The notes below the pieces were generated by a model. The model worked only from the letters and a program-made list of their open reading frames with translations. It did not search any database and was not told the DNA's origin. This document shows positions 1 to 11,815 of a stretch of DNA of 64,000 nt, piece by piece. Source of the DNA: Phoronis australis (lineage: Eukaryota; Phoronida; Phoronidae). Where the stretch lies: NCBI GenBank assembly GCA_002633005.1, contig NMRA01000281.1, positions 470,108-534,107 of the forward strand. Reading direction: 5' to 3'. A program made the translations under genes and the position numbers. Position 1 is the first letter of the stretch, and every line of letters starts with the position of its first letter.

Positions 1-767
1 GGTTATGCGTTTCACTTACAATGCGTACATATCTCACGGATGATTTTTAGCCAAATGCACAAGAAACTAGTCATACAAAACACAGCAAGTTCTACAGTTC
101 AAGATAAAAGTATCTGGTCAAAATACTCATAATGTTTTCCTTTCATGGCAACTAATTATGCTAACAACAAACACGACTGGTAGTAACTGTTAAGACAGCA
201 GGACATTCTCAGGTTGATGGAAGACTTCTCTGAGGATGAATTCACCTTCTGCGAGTCGTCATGATGGGAAATTTCGGGTCATTTTGTCTGAATACTTGAC
301 GACTTGTACTGTTCCTTAACTGCTCAGTGGGAATCCATCGAGATTTAAACGACTTCATACAGGTTTAACGTGTTCATTGGGCTGTAGACCTCATTTTAGA
401 TTCAACCAAATGGCAATTTTTCCAACTTTGTTGTTCAGGTGTGAAATTACCTTGTACACTACTGTTAGTGCTTGAGGTCGTGGGTGACTGTTTCGTGAAA
501 AGTGATTTAAGATTTGGTCAGAAATTTGGTTTTAGAGGGTGTCCCAAACCTGTTAGAACAGCTTGAACTAGTGCGTGATCAGAGTGCTGTATTTTCACTC
601 TCAGATCATGCCTCGACCAAATCACTTTCCATATTTCAACATACGTCGTATAATCTTTTTTACTTAGTTTTTATTTAGTTTTGTATATGCATTGTACCTT
701 ACTTTCCCTACAAATGTGCAGGTATGAGTGTTTTGTGTGTCTTTACCCCTTCTCCCCTAGTGAGCCT
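1..767. other. Intergenic, nothing recognised
   Basis: AT-rich sequence with no open frame resembling a known protein, no tRNA-like structure and no clear repeat that I could match elsewhere in the window. Confidence 0.5.
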
Positions 768-1168
768 AAAGTCCCGTCCACACATAGCCTAAGCCTAGAA
801 GAACTTACACTAGTGCAACTTAATCCACTTTTAAGTGAAGCGTCCACACACACATAATCGATAACTAGGGTAAGGCGGAAGTTGTCGCTTTGTGCGTGAC
901 AATGAACACCTAATGCTAATACAGAGCGCAAAAGAAGACTGGTCTGTACATTATTGCAGCTGATAATTACGTCTGCCTTGTGGCCACACATGAATTAAAA
1001 GTGGCACAAGTTACCCTAGAGCAAGTTACCCTTAACCTCGATAATGGGGAGTAAGTTGTCACAAGTGGGGTAAGATGCACTAGTTTAGCGTCCAAATTAA
1101 CTTAGCAACAACTTGTTCTAGGAGTAACTTGTTCTAGGGTAAGTCTGTGTGTAGACGGCACTTACAAT
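768..1168. repeat. MITE-like element, family A, copy 1
   Basis: The left end (AAGTCCCGTCCACACATAGC...) matches the reverse complement of the right end (AAGTGCCGTCTACACACAGA...) imperfectly over about 40 bp, giving a ~400-bp element with terminal inverted repeats and no coding capacity. The interior carries the words GTAAGTTGTCAC, CTCGATAA and ACTTGTTCTAGG, which recur near 1.75-1.95 kb and 6.0-6.26 kb. I infer a non-autonomous DNA transposon. The superfamily is unknown and the ends are approximate. Confidence 0.6.
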
Positions 1169-1572
1169 ACTGTATTGTGTTTCTATTGTTTGTTCAAGTT
1201 AAGTAAAAGATGAAGAAACAATAAATGGTGAAGCTGTGATGCAACTTCAAACTTTAAATTTGCTTAGTATCCTGTAGTCAGTCTTCCCATTGAAGCTTTC
1301 AATGATCTGTTCCATTACGTGTGATTAGTTACGGTAACCCGCTGTATTAAAAAAATGTTCCACTCAAAACAACCAGTGATTTTAGAGATAGCGATACCTG
1401 GGGTTTTAGTTATATAAGCCAAATGCAGAAACATAATTTTTAAGTTCCTTACACCTATCTCGCTAAGGTTATTGTGTTGTCTAAGTGTGTAGAAAAACAA
1501 AACAAAAACTATAGTCGTGTGTCTGCACTTCATGTTATCCTAGGACAACTTGCCCCGGAGCCACTTACCTAT
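1169..1572. other. Intergenic with a short dispersed repeat
   Basis: The stretch around 1395-1470 (GTTTTAGTTATATAAGCCAAATG...) recurs in diverged form around 1979-2050 (GTTTTAGTTATAATCAAATG...). In both places it lies just downstream of a family-A-like segment, so the two may belong to one longer repeat. Nothing else is recognised. Confidence 0.4.
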
Positions 1573-1672
1573 CGTTCACACTACATACCCTAACTGATGT
1601 TCACACTACACACTCTAACTGATGTTCACACTACACACCCTAACTGATGTTCACACTATACACCTTAACCCA
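1573..1672. repeat. 25-bp tandem repeat, about 4 copies
   Basis: The unit is close to GTTCACACTACACACCCTAA plus CTGAT. Unit starts fall at 1574, 1599, 1624 and 1649, exactly 25 bp apart. The word GTTCACACTA also occurs in the neighbouring family-A copy (near 1770), so the array probably grew from the end of such an element. Confidence 0.85.
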
Positions 1673-1744
1673 TGCAACAAATATGATGAAAAAATTATTA
1701 GACACCCCTATGTGTGTAACTGAACAAGAGCAGAACTGGTAATT

Positions 1745-1950
1745 ATTTGTACGCGGTCTGCAAGTTTGCGTTCACACTAGGGCTTATGCTGGGGCAAGTT
1801 GCTTACCTCAATAAGGTTGGGTAAGTTGTCACACGTGTTTCAAGTTGCTCCAGGGCAAGAAGTGTCCACACTATTACTAAACCTAGTGACAACTCCTTCC
1901 AGGAGTAACTTGTTCTAGGGTTACTCTTGGTGTGGAAGGCACTTGTGAAC
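1745..1950. repeat. MITE-like family A, partial copy 2
   Basis: It shares ordered words with copy 1: GTTCACACTAGGGCTT, CTCAATAAGGTTGGGTAAGT, GTGTCCACACTA, then GGAGTAACTTGTTCTAGGGT and GTGGAAGGCACTTG at the right end. The left end is not clear. Confidence 0.5.
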
Positions 1951-3999
1951 AAAAGCGATGGCTTTCAAAGATGACGGTGCATAGTGTTTTAGTTATAATC
2001 AAATGTAGAATTGTAATTTTCAAGTTCCTAACATCCTCTCCCATTGGTGGTTGCGCTGTTTCTATGAGCGCATGGGTAGGGAAATGACGTAATTGTTGTG
2101 CCGCTCTGCGTATCTGTCTCTGTGGCTGTTGCTCAACTCTCTCCATGTTCTGCATTAGCATATTGCTGATGATCTGGGTCTCCTGGTGTTGTCATGGTAA
2201 CTGTGGACTGTAATCAGTGTCAGTTCATGCAGTGTTGTCTTGTAGGCCTAATACTTAATTTTGGCATGGCTTTATATTTTAATGTACATAATTTGCTCAT
2301 CATCATTGCCGTCAGTTTATAAGAAAAGATGACCAATTTAGAACACAATATGGCTGACAAGCTAAATTTTATTTTCTTATTTTTTCGTAAAAGATCTATA
2401 GCTGAATGTTCTATCATGTTCCAGTTCTGTATCATAGCTACCATCAAACATCATTTTGCAAAATCATGGTTACTGTATTAATCGCAGTGTTAGAAACCCA
2501 TCAAAATTGAAAAAGATCAATTTTGGGAACAAAATTGAAAAAGATCAAATTTGGGAATTTTTTTGGGAAGAAACTCAACTATTGGTGTGTGCTGCTAGGA
2601 AATTAGGACAGCCAAGATTGGTTTACTGACTCTTTGGGAACCTGAGTTAGATTTCACTCTGGCTTTGTTTCACGTGGCTGTTGACTGACTTAAACAATTT
2701 ATAAAACATAAAAATATTTTAAGTGATCCACACTTACACTTTTGGCGCCAAGTGCTTTTATTTCATGTATATTGGTGTTCTTCTGTTTCTGTTTTTTGGT
2801 ACAATTGTAGTGCCAGGAACGGGTCCAACCCTTTGAATTGATGAGGTTTTGCATGTGGTGTTGGGTCACAAAATAACAAGTGTGTGACATGTGTCAAGTG
2901 TTGACTGTGATGGACTCAGCTGAACGTTTTTTAATCTTAGAATGTTTAATATATTGATTAAAAATTAATTGCAAGCTGTTGTCTTTGTCAAAACATTGAC
3001 TAGACAGAGATAACTGGTATGTGTTTCCTTACCTGATGTGCTTAAATACTGACGTTAATATTTCAATTCATTAAATTAAGACCATGGCTTAGGAAGAAAC
3101 AGTTAATCGTTTTTTCTGTTTCTCTTTTAAAATTTGGAACTTTCAAATTCAATTATACCACGTTTAATAGTGCAGGACTTGAGAGAAAGCAAATGAAAGG
3201 ATTTTGAGGCATTCACTTAATGTAAACACTTTTTTCAAATTTTCAAGTAGTTTTTTTTTTTCTTGATCCTTTGTCCAAAAGAATGCTGCCATTGTTCTCA
3301 CAAGCTCCCTGTTTACCAGCTCACGTCATCAATAAACAAATACAAGCATGAAGACATTTTTTCTTATTTTTTTGTACTTTGTTTTTAAGATTTGGCAAAT
3401 GCACAATTCAGTCATGATCACATTTTCCCATAAAAACCTTGCTACGGATTTGAAGTTTACTTTTTTGTATTACATTTCAAATTATGTGATTTTGTGGTGG
3501 AGTGTGTTACCACTTCTGTGTTATGAACTGAAATCAACTCTTGTGTACCGGTAGTTTTGCAGCATCTCGTGCTGCTAAGTACATTTGTCAACTTTCACTG
3601 AAAATCTGTGCTTATGTTGCTGAGCCAAAACCAATATGGCTACCAGGCCTGATCGTTCCGACAAAGGTTCATTGTTTAGTGTTAAGATACTTCAAGGTGG
3701 CCAATACTTGTGACTGATCTTGGGTTCTTTTAAGTCAACTGCCATTCAGGTTTACAGAGCAGAGGTATAAAGTTTCTGAGGTTGGATCAATATGTCAACT
3801 TTGTAATTTTTAATGAATTTCATTTTAGCAAAACTATCAATGAAGAAAAAACATCCAAAATGATACAACAGTTTTGCAATGGGCAAAAATCTGAAAGCCA
3901 TGGATAAATACCACCACTTGGTGTACTCGGTACAAAAGCATTGGGGTTGAATAATGAATTGTCACTTTAATTACTGGTAGGCCTATTGTAAAGCTAACT
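1951..3999. other. Intergenic, nothing recognised
   Basis: No convincing coding sequence or RNA gene. Near 2500-2556 a short unit (AAAATTGAAAAAGATCAA) is repeated twice. Short open frames here lack codon bias or recognisable motifs. Confidence 0.45.
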
Positions 4000-4433
4000 A
4001 AAGTGCCGTTAACACTACAAAAGTTGACACGGATCAGCTGACATGGAACAAGTTGTTCCAGCACAAGTATGTGTGTAAACAGGACTGACACTGAGCAAAG
4101 TGACACTGCACTGACAACTTTTGCCACCTGTTTGTGAGGTAGAGCAATTTGTGCTAGAACATCTTGCCTCGTGTCAATTATGTGTCTAAACGCGAAACTG
4201 GGGCAAAGTGGAAAGTATCATATCTACTGCGCTTGTGAAATGACCTAAATACAGGTTCTCTGTCTTTTTAACTCCCGTCATTTGTAAACCCGCGCATGTG
4301 TGACCGTGCATGTGTGATCCACTCTCCAGCCTGCAATTTCCATCTTGCCACAGTTGGTGAGTTGTGGGTGTTAACGATGCTTGACACTGATCAATTTGCG
4401 CTGGGTCAAAAGTTGATGTCTAAACAGAACTTA
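4000..4433. repeat. MITE-like element related to family A, copy 3
   Basis: The left end AAAGTGCCGTTAACACTACA and the reverse complement of the right end (TTAAGTTCTGTTTAGACATC) match imperfectly and continue into AAAGTTGACAC / CTTTTGACCC. The resulting ~430-bp element has the same 'AGTGCCGT..ACAC' end style as copy 1. No coding capacity. Confidence 0.5.
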
Positions 4434-4810
4434 AGAGAATTTTGAACATACCCTGAGTATTAGAGATCAGAAATAATAAAATCTAGTGGCATGTTTTAAA
4501 TTAAACATTGATATTTGCTGCAGTGCGCTCAACCTGGGGAATGGNGCTGCTATTTTGGGGGAGAAGTTTGGTCAGTCTCATGATACTGCCCCCCATTACT
4601 GCACTTGTCTGTTATGAACCTGCAGCTGTGCCCACCACGTTATGTGGAAGACTACCCTCCTTGCTGAGATTGTCCTGCTAAGAGTCATTTTTGTTCAAGT
4701 AGAACAGGCAGGACATAAGATAAGAAATTTATATCCCATTTAAAAACTTGAAGTCAGTGTGGTCGTCAATCCTGTGTTTGAGCATATTAGTGAACACCAA
4801 GCATTAGTTG
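4434..4810. other. Intergenic, single unresolved base
   Basis: Nothing recognised. One N at 4545. Unlike most other single Ns in this window, I see no duplicated sequence on either side of it. Confidence 0.45.
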
Positions 4811-4903
4811 GCTGAGGAGCTGGAAACCTGGCTCAAGGGTTTAGCAGTGTGTCCCACCATGTCACACTGCTAAACCCTTGAGCCAGGTTTCCAGCTCCTC
4901 AGC
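4811..4903. repeat. Perfect 41-bp inverted repeat (hairpin)
   Basis: Arms at 4811-4851 and 4863-4903 are exact reverse complements over 41 bp and are separated by 11 bp. The arm (starting GCTGAGGAGCTGGAAACCTG) is also closely related to the sequence beginning near 47276 (GCTGAGGAGCAAGAAACCTG), which is the 3' part of a tRNA-derived SINE there. The hairpin therefore looks like two SINE tails in inverted orientation. Confidence 0.9.
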
Positions 4904-6019
4904 TCGGTTTTAACCACATATTAATAAAGCATAAAAATGTTTCCAGGTGATCAGTGCAATGGGCCCACATGCGAGGCCTGCGCACGTCTGATACAACGTG
5001 TATCAGACCACCTGCAATTATTATATTTTTTAAATTAGTTGGGTGTGGAAATCTGAAAATAATGACCTGTGTATCTATAATCAGGATAATGGACATTATT
5101 TGTGATACAGCAGAGACTTGACGAAATGTGCCTTGTTTTTCTGGCGACAGAATAGTTGGTGGGTAGGGTTGTGTGTTCTTGCATGATAGTGTTATGCAGT
5201 AGGACTTTCTAGTGTTTATTATAAATTGTTTGCAACCCCATGTCGCCATATTGTCACTCTGCTACTTGTGTTGGGGTACTGACATGATTCAAATAAAAGT
5301 GTCCAATGTCTGAAATGTTCTTGAAAGAATGAAAAAGTGCAATCCTCCTAGGCAACTTGGCTCCTCTTGCACACCACAATTAGAAAGTTTAATTTCCGCC
5401 ACTTAAAAGTAAGGGAAGATGCTTTTGAGCTGTCACAATGTGGTGGAGTTGTTCATTGGATGTTTCCTTTCTATGATTACATAACCAGGGTATGTAGCAG
5501 ACAGCCATCAGCAGGTATTTTGTTTGTTTATAAGTATAAACTGATACCCAGTGTTCACATAATTAGCTAAAAGGGTAGGGTTTCACTAGCACTTTCGCTG
5601 GCAGCAAAAACGTCAATCATGTGAAGGATTACAACTATCACTTTCACTTTTGTTCTTTAAAGGACAAACATGCGCAGGGTAAGAAGCGGGCCTTCGTTTT
5701 CTATCTCGTTAATCAGTTCATGGCTGAGAGTGAGCATATTTTGAGATTTGTTTTCACGTAAAAGCGACTTTCTTGATGAGGAAACAAACTGCTTGGGAAA
5801 ATGACCTATTCACCGAGAGCTCGTCAGGCTTAAATATTAGAGTTTTCGCTTGCGTTTTAGCCATTGAAACTCGTGCGAGCCCAGTGTCAAAATCGTATGC
5901 AACATCACCTATTTGATTTTGAACAAACCTTTAGTTTGAAATGTCAATGTCTTTGAGTAATCCTTTGCACATTACTTATGACTTGAGAACAACTCTCCCT
6001 GAGAGTAACGTGCCCCTGT
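4904..6019. other. Intergenic, nothing recognised
   Basis: Open frames on both strands are short and have no recognisable domain. No repeat was matched. Confidence 0.45.
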
Positions 6020-6262
6020 TCAGCTGGGCGTCCACACTGCACACCCTACACCTTGTGGCAAATATGCCACAGATAGGATTAATACATCTGTATGTAATGT
6101 AAATGAACAATTACTAATAACATTCACCTTGTCTGCAGGTTTGCGTCCACACTATGACTTGGCCTGGGACAAGTTACTGTCTAGTAATTGCCAAACCTCG
6201 ATAAAGAGGGGTAAGTTGTCACCGTGACACCGTGTGTCAAGTTACCCCAGAGTATGTGGCGT
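6020..6262. repeat. MITE-like family A, partial copy 4
   Basis: It contains the family words GCGTCCACACTGCACACCCT, TTTGCGTCCACACTATGACT, CTCGATAAAGAGGGGTAAGT, TTGTCACCGTG and GGCGTCCATGCTGCCG in the same order as the copy near 1.75 kb. Confidence 0.5.
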
Positions 6263-6336
6263 CCATGCTGCCGTAATCATCCACTTATTTTGCACTAAAA
6301 TAATTGTCAAAATTTTCATTTTGCCATTTGTTAAAG

Positions 6337-7272
6337 TCTGATTACTGCAAATTTTATTGTAGTTTGATGTGATTTGTACTTGGCACAGTTATTACTGTTT
6401 TGTGGCTTAATGTGTTTGCAGAAATGCCTCTTCAAATTGAATATTCCCTGTGAATATTCTGTTTTATTTTTAACACTTTCAGATTAAAATCAATAAATTT
6501 CCACATGCCATAAGGTTGGATCTTGAATTGTAATCTGGAAGTCGTATTTTTGCTTCAAGCGTTTGAAACTTGAAGTAAACCATAGGCTTAAAACAGTTCA
6601 TGGCATTTTTGTGCTTTTCAAAATTTAGCGAATTTTAAATGAATTTTGGGTCAATTAACCCCTTACTGTAGTTTTGCCAAACTCAAACCTTGCAGGGGAT
6701 ATTCAGCTACTGTCGTATAGTGTACCAATATGTATCATTTTAGCGCCGTAATTTCATGAAGTTTCATTTTCATTTCATTTTAATGCACTCTTTTTAAATT
6801 TCATGGAAGAATTGTTCATAGGTGATTTAAACTCTTGTTTTCATTTTGTGCACTGAACCTTACAAGAAGTTGCAGTTACTCAGTACTGTGGTTATCTTGA
6901 AAATGGACTATTTTTAACTGTGTACCCAGACTACATCTGTGAAGGAGTGATTGCTTTTGTATAGTTGCCCTCCTGTTATCTTGGCAATTTATGGTTTGAT
7001 TTGCCTAGCTAACTTTTCTGTCAATAATTATCAACCTATTTTGACGTGGGCACATTCTGTCTCATATTGATGTCATATCCTGTGATTGACCTCAGGTCCA
7101 CTTCACCACTGACTGGTGTGAGGGTTATATTGAGCCCAAGCTGTGGCAACTGTGGTGGGTAAGTTAATAAAGTTTACTGTGCCCATCCTGTGAATGCTCT
7201 TCCACTAAAGGCGCTCCCCATAGTTTTAAACAATTTCTCTAAAATTCCCATTTTGTTCTGATGTACTTGTTT
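6337..7272. repeat. 936-bp duplicated block, left copy
   Basis: This block and 7274-8209 are the same length (936 bp) and differ only at scattered single bases (for example CAATATGTATC versus CAATACGTATC). A single N at 7273 separates them. The left copy ends exactly where the matching stretch of the right copy ends before unique sequence resumes. I infer two overlapping contig ends from different alleles, placed in tandem by the assembler. Confidence 0.9.
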
Positions 7273-7273
7273 N

Positions 7274-8209
7274 TCTGATTACTGCAAATTTTATTGTAGT
7301 TTGATGTGATTTGTACTTGGCACAGTTATTACTGTTTTGTGGCTTAATGTGTTTGCAGAAATGCCTCTTCAAATTTAATATTCCCTGTGAATGTTCTGTT
7401 TTATTTTTAACACTTTCAGATTAAAATCAATAAATTTCCACATGCCATAAGGTTGGATCTTGAATTGTAATCTGGAAGTCATATTTTTGCTTCAAGCGTT
7501 TGAAACTTGAAGTAAACCATAGGCTTAAAACAGTTCATGGCATTTTTATGCTTTTCAAAATTTAGCGAATTTTAAATGAATTTTGGGGCAATTAACCCCT
7601 TACTGTAGTTTTGCCAAACTCAAACCTTGCAGGGGATATTCAGCTACTGTCGTATAGTGTACCAATACGTATCATTGTAGCGCCGTAATTTCATGAAGTT
7701 TCATTTTCATTTCATTTTAATGCACTCTTTTTAAATTTCATGGAAGAATTGTTCATAGGTGATTTAAACTCTTGTTTTCATTTTGTGCACTGAACCTTAC
7801 AAGAAGTTGCAGTTACTCAGTACTGTGGTTATCTTGAAAATGGACTATTTTTAACTGTGTACCCAGACTACATCTGTGAAGGAGTGATTGCTTTTGTATA
7901 GTTGCCCTCCTGTTATCTTGGCAATTTATGGTTTGATTTGCCTAGCTAACTTTTCTGTCAATAATAATCAACCTATTTTGACGTGGGCACATTCTGTCTC
8001 ATATTGATGTCATATCCTGTGATTGACCTCAGGTCCACTTCACCACTGACTGGTGTGAGGGTTATATTGAGCCCAAGCTGTGGCAACTGTGGTGGGTAAG
8101 TTAATAAAGTTTACTGTGCCCATCCTGTGAATGCTCTTCCACTAAAGGCGCTCCCCATAGTTTTAAACAATTTCTCTAAAATTCCCATTTTGTTCTGATG
8201 TACTTGTTT
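7274..8209. repeat. 936-bp duplicated block, right copy
   Basis: Partner of 6337-7272. Most likely the second allele of one locus. The real genome probably has a single copy. Confidence 0.9.
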
Positions 8210-8295
8210 TGACAGGAGCACATTGAAATTAAGTAAGTGGATGGAAACACAAACATTCAACCAGTGTATGCTGTCTCAATCCTATGCTTATAACT

Positions 8296-8555
8296 CAGGG
8301 GTCCGTTCCAAGAAAACTGACTTAGCTAAGTCAAATCTTAAGTTTTAAGTCAATTTTAAAATGAAACTTCAATTTGTCTTACTAGTCAAGTCCATTCCAA
8401 GAAAGTGATCTTAAGTTTGATATAAGTTTTTGACTTAAGTTTTGTGTTAAGTTTGGCTTACTTAACGGATGTGGAAGTTTCAAAGTTTAGATATTGAGAC
8501 AAATCTTAGACTTAAGTAAAAAATGAACTTAAGTCAGTTTCTTGGAGCAGGGCCC
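8296..8555. repeat. MITE-like element, family B, copy 1
   Basis: The left end GGGGTCCGTTCCAAGAAAAC and the reverse complement of the right end (GGGCCCTGCTCCAAGAAACT) form an inverted repeat that continues into CTGACTTA. The ~260-bp interior is full of ACTTAAG/CTTAAGT words. A second copy in opposite orientation lies at 29104-29342 in intron 4. Non-coding palindromic transposon. Confidence 0.75.
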
Positions 8556-9151
8556 AGAAATTTAAGTCCAGTTTTAATTGATGTCATTTTGTTCTTGAGA
8601 CAAGTTTCACACAAAGAATAAATTAGTTCATGCTTTCGCAACTGGTTTTATGAGCTCTTGTTAGTAACCTGAAGTATCTATGATGATTCCTTTTTGAGAT
8701 TACGGCCTGCAATGGTCACTTGTTTAGAGAGTGAACTACAAAAAGGGAATCAATCTGTAGGGAGCTTGCTTGAAAAAGTAACAATTTAGTTGGATTTTAC
8801 AGCCAGAGTCACCACAATTTGTAGACATTAATTCCGTAAACTTTATACTTTCATAGGATTTTTTACCTAGTATGACTAACACAGTACAAGAAGAGGTGCT
8901 ATGTCGTCAAAATTAAGTATGTTTTTTTTTGCCACAGAAGTGTTCAAATATTAGACAATGTTGAAAACCCTCCAGTAAATTTGGAAAAGGAACCTTTTGT
9001 AGAATTTTAATCTGAATTTTTGGTTGGAAAGTCACCCTTTCGTATGGAACTTTGTCAGAAATACAACTTTTTGTAGGAACACTGGTCATGAAAAAGTCAC
9101 TCTTCTGAGTGGGATGTCCTTTTTCCTTTTCCATGGAATTAACCCTTGGGA
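8556..9151. other. Intergenic, nothing recognised
   Basis: No coding or RNA feature that I can support. Confidence 0.4.
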
Positions 9152-9646
9152 GCAGGCCTTTATCCAGGATTTTGAAATTAGGGTGTCCAAAATGGGGTTC
9201 CTAATATTCCAGGGCGTCCATGATTCCGACACGTAACCCCCCACCCCAGCAATACCCCCAAACACACAGATTATTTTACAAAAAATGCATAGATCAAGGT
9301 TTTTACATCTAAGTTTATAAACAGCCTTCTATGGTGAGCATTTTTACTAAAAAAAACTGTGTAGACCAAGACTTTTACAATGCTGTCAATCAAGTGTCAA
9401 AATAGCAACTACAATGCATATACTTTGTATACGCATTGTGTATTTCTTCCTGCTTTGAAAAAAGAGCCCCCACTGTGAGCCTTCAGAGGCTTCCTAGTAT
9501 TCATTACAATGTGTGAGTCCAAATTTGAAAGGTTCCTATTGACAGTGGGCGTCCAAATGATACATTGGGCATCCTTGCCAGGGCCTCCAAATTAGTGCTA
9601 GGGCGTCCATTTGGACGCCCAGGACATACGCTGCATAAAGGCCTGC
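9152..9646. repeat. Short-TIR element, family C
   Basis: The ends are GCAGGCCTTTATCCAG and, inverted, GCAGGCCTTTATGCAG (15 of 16 bases). The flanks TTGGGA (9146-9151) and TTGGAA (9647-9652) look like a target duplication of about 6 bp. The interior holds several GGGCGTCCA / TGGACGCCC words, including a palindrome just inside the right end. No open frame of note. Confidence 0.6.
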
Positions 9647-10081
9647 TTGGAAGCATGTTGCTGCAAACCTCTCCAATGGGAGATCCCCTGGAGTTAAAAT
9701 AGTTTTATCTGACGAGCCGTCTGGTGTTCAGGTGTGAACCACCTTGTGAAACATTGACTTCTTTCATAATACAACTCCACAGAGCCTGTTTGTGGAATTC
9801 CATGGTTGAGATGGTTACCAGTGTGTGATTATTCCGCACACACTGGTGGTAAATTTAGAGCCCTTCACTATTGTTTTACTGTGCTCAGTTTATTTGGACA
9901 GTCAGGGTTGTTGGTTTCTTCTGAGATGAATGTTAACCAGGTCTCAAATACTTTCTGTGTTACTTGTAATCATGGTTGGAGACATCCACAATATCTTACA
10001 AGTCACAAGTATGATTTTAAGGTTTTACATTATTTTTCTTCATAAATTCAAAATCAAGCCGAAAATGACTTCCGGTTTGAA
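9418..10081. repeat. ~670-bp duplicated block, left copy
   Basis: Near-identical to 10083-10759, with a single N at 10082 between them and a couple of small insertions in the right copy. It starts inside element C and ends at the N. Same signature as the block at 6337-8209, so probably allelic contig ends. Confidence 0.88.
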
Positions 10082-10082
10082 N

Positions 10083-10759
10083 ATATACTTAGTATACGCA
10101 TTGTATATTTCTTCCTGCTTTGAAAAAAGAGCCCCCACTGTGAGCCTTCAGTGGCTTCCTAGTATTCATTACAATGTGTGAGTCCAAATTTGAAAGGTTC
10201 CTATTGACAGTGGGCGTCCAAATGATACATTGGGCATCCTTGCCAGGGCCTCCAAATTACCGGTAGTCCTAGGGCGTCCATTTGGACGCCCAGGACATAC
10301 GCTGCATAAAGGCCTGCTTGGAGGCAGGTTGCTGCAAACCTCTCCAATGGGAGATCCCCTGGAGTTAAAATAGTTTTATCTGACGAGATGCTGTCCGTCT
10401 GGTGTTCAGGTGTGAACCACCTTGTGAAACATTGACTTCTTTCATAATACAACTCCACAGAGCCTGTTTGTGGAATTCCATGGTTGAGATGGTTACCAGT
10501 GTGTGATTATTCCGCACACACTGGTGGTAAATTTAGAGCCCTTCACTATTGTTTTACTGTGCTCAGTTTATTTGGACAGTCAGGGTTGTTGGTTTCTTCT
10601 GAGATGAATGTTAACCAGGTCTCAAATACTTTCTGTGTTACTTGTAATCATGGTTGGAGACATCCACAATATCTTACAAGTCACAAGTATGATTTTAAGG
10701 TTTTACATTATTTTTCTTCATAAATTCAAAATCAAGCCGAAAATGACTTCCGGTTTGAA
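10083..10759. repeat. ~670-bp duplicated block, right copy
   Basis: Partner of 9418-10081. Because it begins inside element C, it repeats only the right half of that transposon. Confidence 0.88.
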
Positions 10760-11398
10760 AGTAATAAGTTGTACTGTTTCAATAAAAACAACTCAGTTAT
10801 GCAATTGGTCAGCAGGATACATGAGCTCAAAATCTACTGAGCTAGGTTAAGCCTGAGTATCCTTTGTGCATAAATGTTGATAGTTCTCTTTCTAAAATTT
10901 GGGAGCTTTGAAGTTTTCATCCATGGCAGGCTTGGTAGTGATATCTTTGATGAGACGTCCACCACACATTTCAGACAGGCCACAGACTTCATTCGTGTAT
11001 AGGCTGAGCTTAGCTTGTTGAGCTTGTGTAGCTTACTAGTAACTAACAGTGGTACGGTATGCATTCCACCTGTCTGAATATTACTAAGGTCAAATTCCTC
11101 ATAAATCTGATTTAAAAGAATATGTTGGAAAATTCCTGAATTGATATACTTAAGGTAATTGTGTTAGTTAGTCTAAGTATTGAGGATCTTAAATTGCTAG
11201 CAGCAGTTCTAGTTAAAGTTCAGTTTTAGACAAACTGAACTTAATACTTGGAAATTATTGAAAAATGGTGCTCGATGCTTAGCTTAACACCACTTGGGCA
11301 GTTGCGACTTAGCGAATATCCCCAGTCACCAAATGATAACTGCGGTCGGAGGTCCTCAAAGAAACATCATCCTGCTGTTACCATATTATTAAAAATTA
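10760..11398. other. Intergenic, nothing recognised
   Basis: No coding or repeat feature supported. Confidence 0.4.
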
Positions 11399-11815
11399 CA
11401 CATACCTGTTCCATTTCTTCCGTAAATATACAATGTGCTGGGAATTGCCGTACACATTACCCTTACGCCATACATGGTTGCGTCAGACAATACAAGGCTG
11501 CTATTTTTTCCCTTATTCAACAGGAGTTCATAATTTATTCATATATGTTCCCAGTTGTTGGGGTCTGCTAGTGCTTGGTGCCTGCTTATTAGTGCTTGGG
11601 GTCTGCTTATTAGTGCTTGGGGCCTGCTTATTACTTCTTGGGCCTGCTTATTAGTGCTTGGGGCCAGCTTATTAGTTACATATACCTGGTACATTTCTTC
11701 GGTAAATATACACCATTTGCTGAGAACTGCCATCCGCATTACCCTTATGCAACACATCGCCAAGTCAGACAATACAAGGCTGCCGTTTTTTCTATCATTC
11801 AACATGTCCCTGATG
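11399..11815. repeat. Minisatellite between two direct ~140-bp repeats
   Basis: The core (about 11546-11684) is a ~21-bp tandem repeat with units close to TGCTTATTAGTGCTTGGGGCC. On both sides is a diverged direct repeat: 11399-11545 (ACACATACCTGTTCCATTTC...) and 11687-11815 (ACATATACCTGGTACATTTC...), both running through CAGACAATACAAGGCTGC. The same 21-bp unit makes up a larger array at 24650-25060 in intron 2. Open frames through the core are a by-product of the repeat. Confidence 0.85.
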
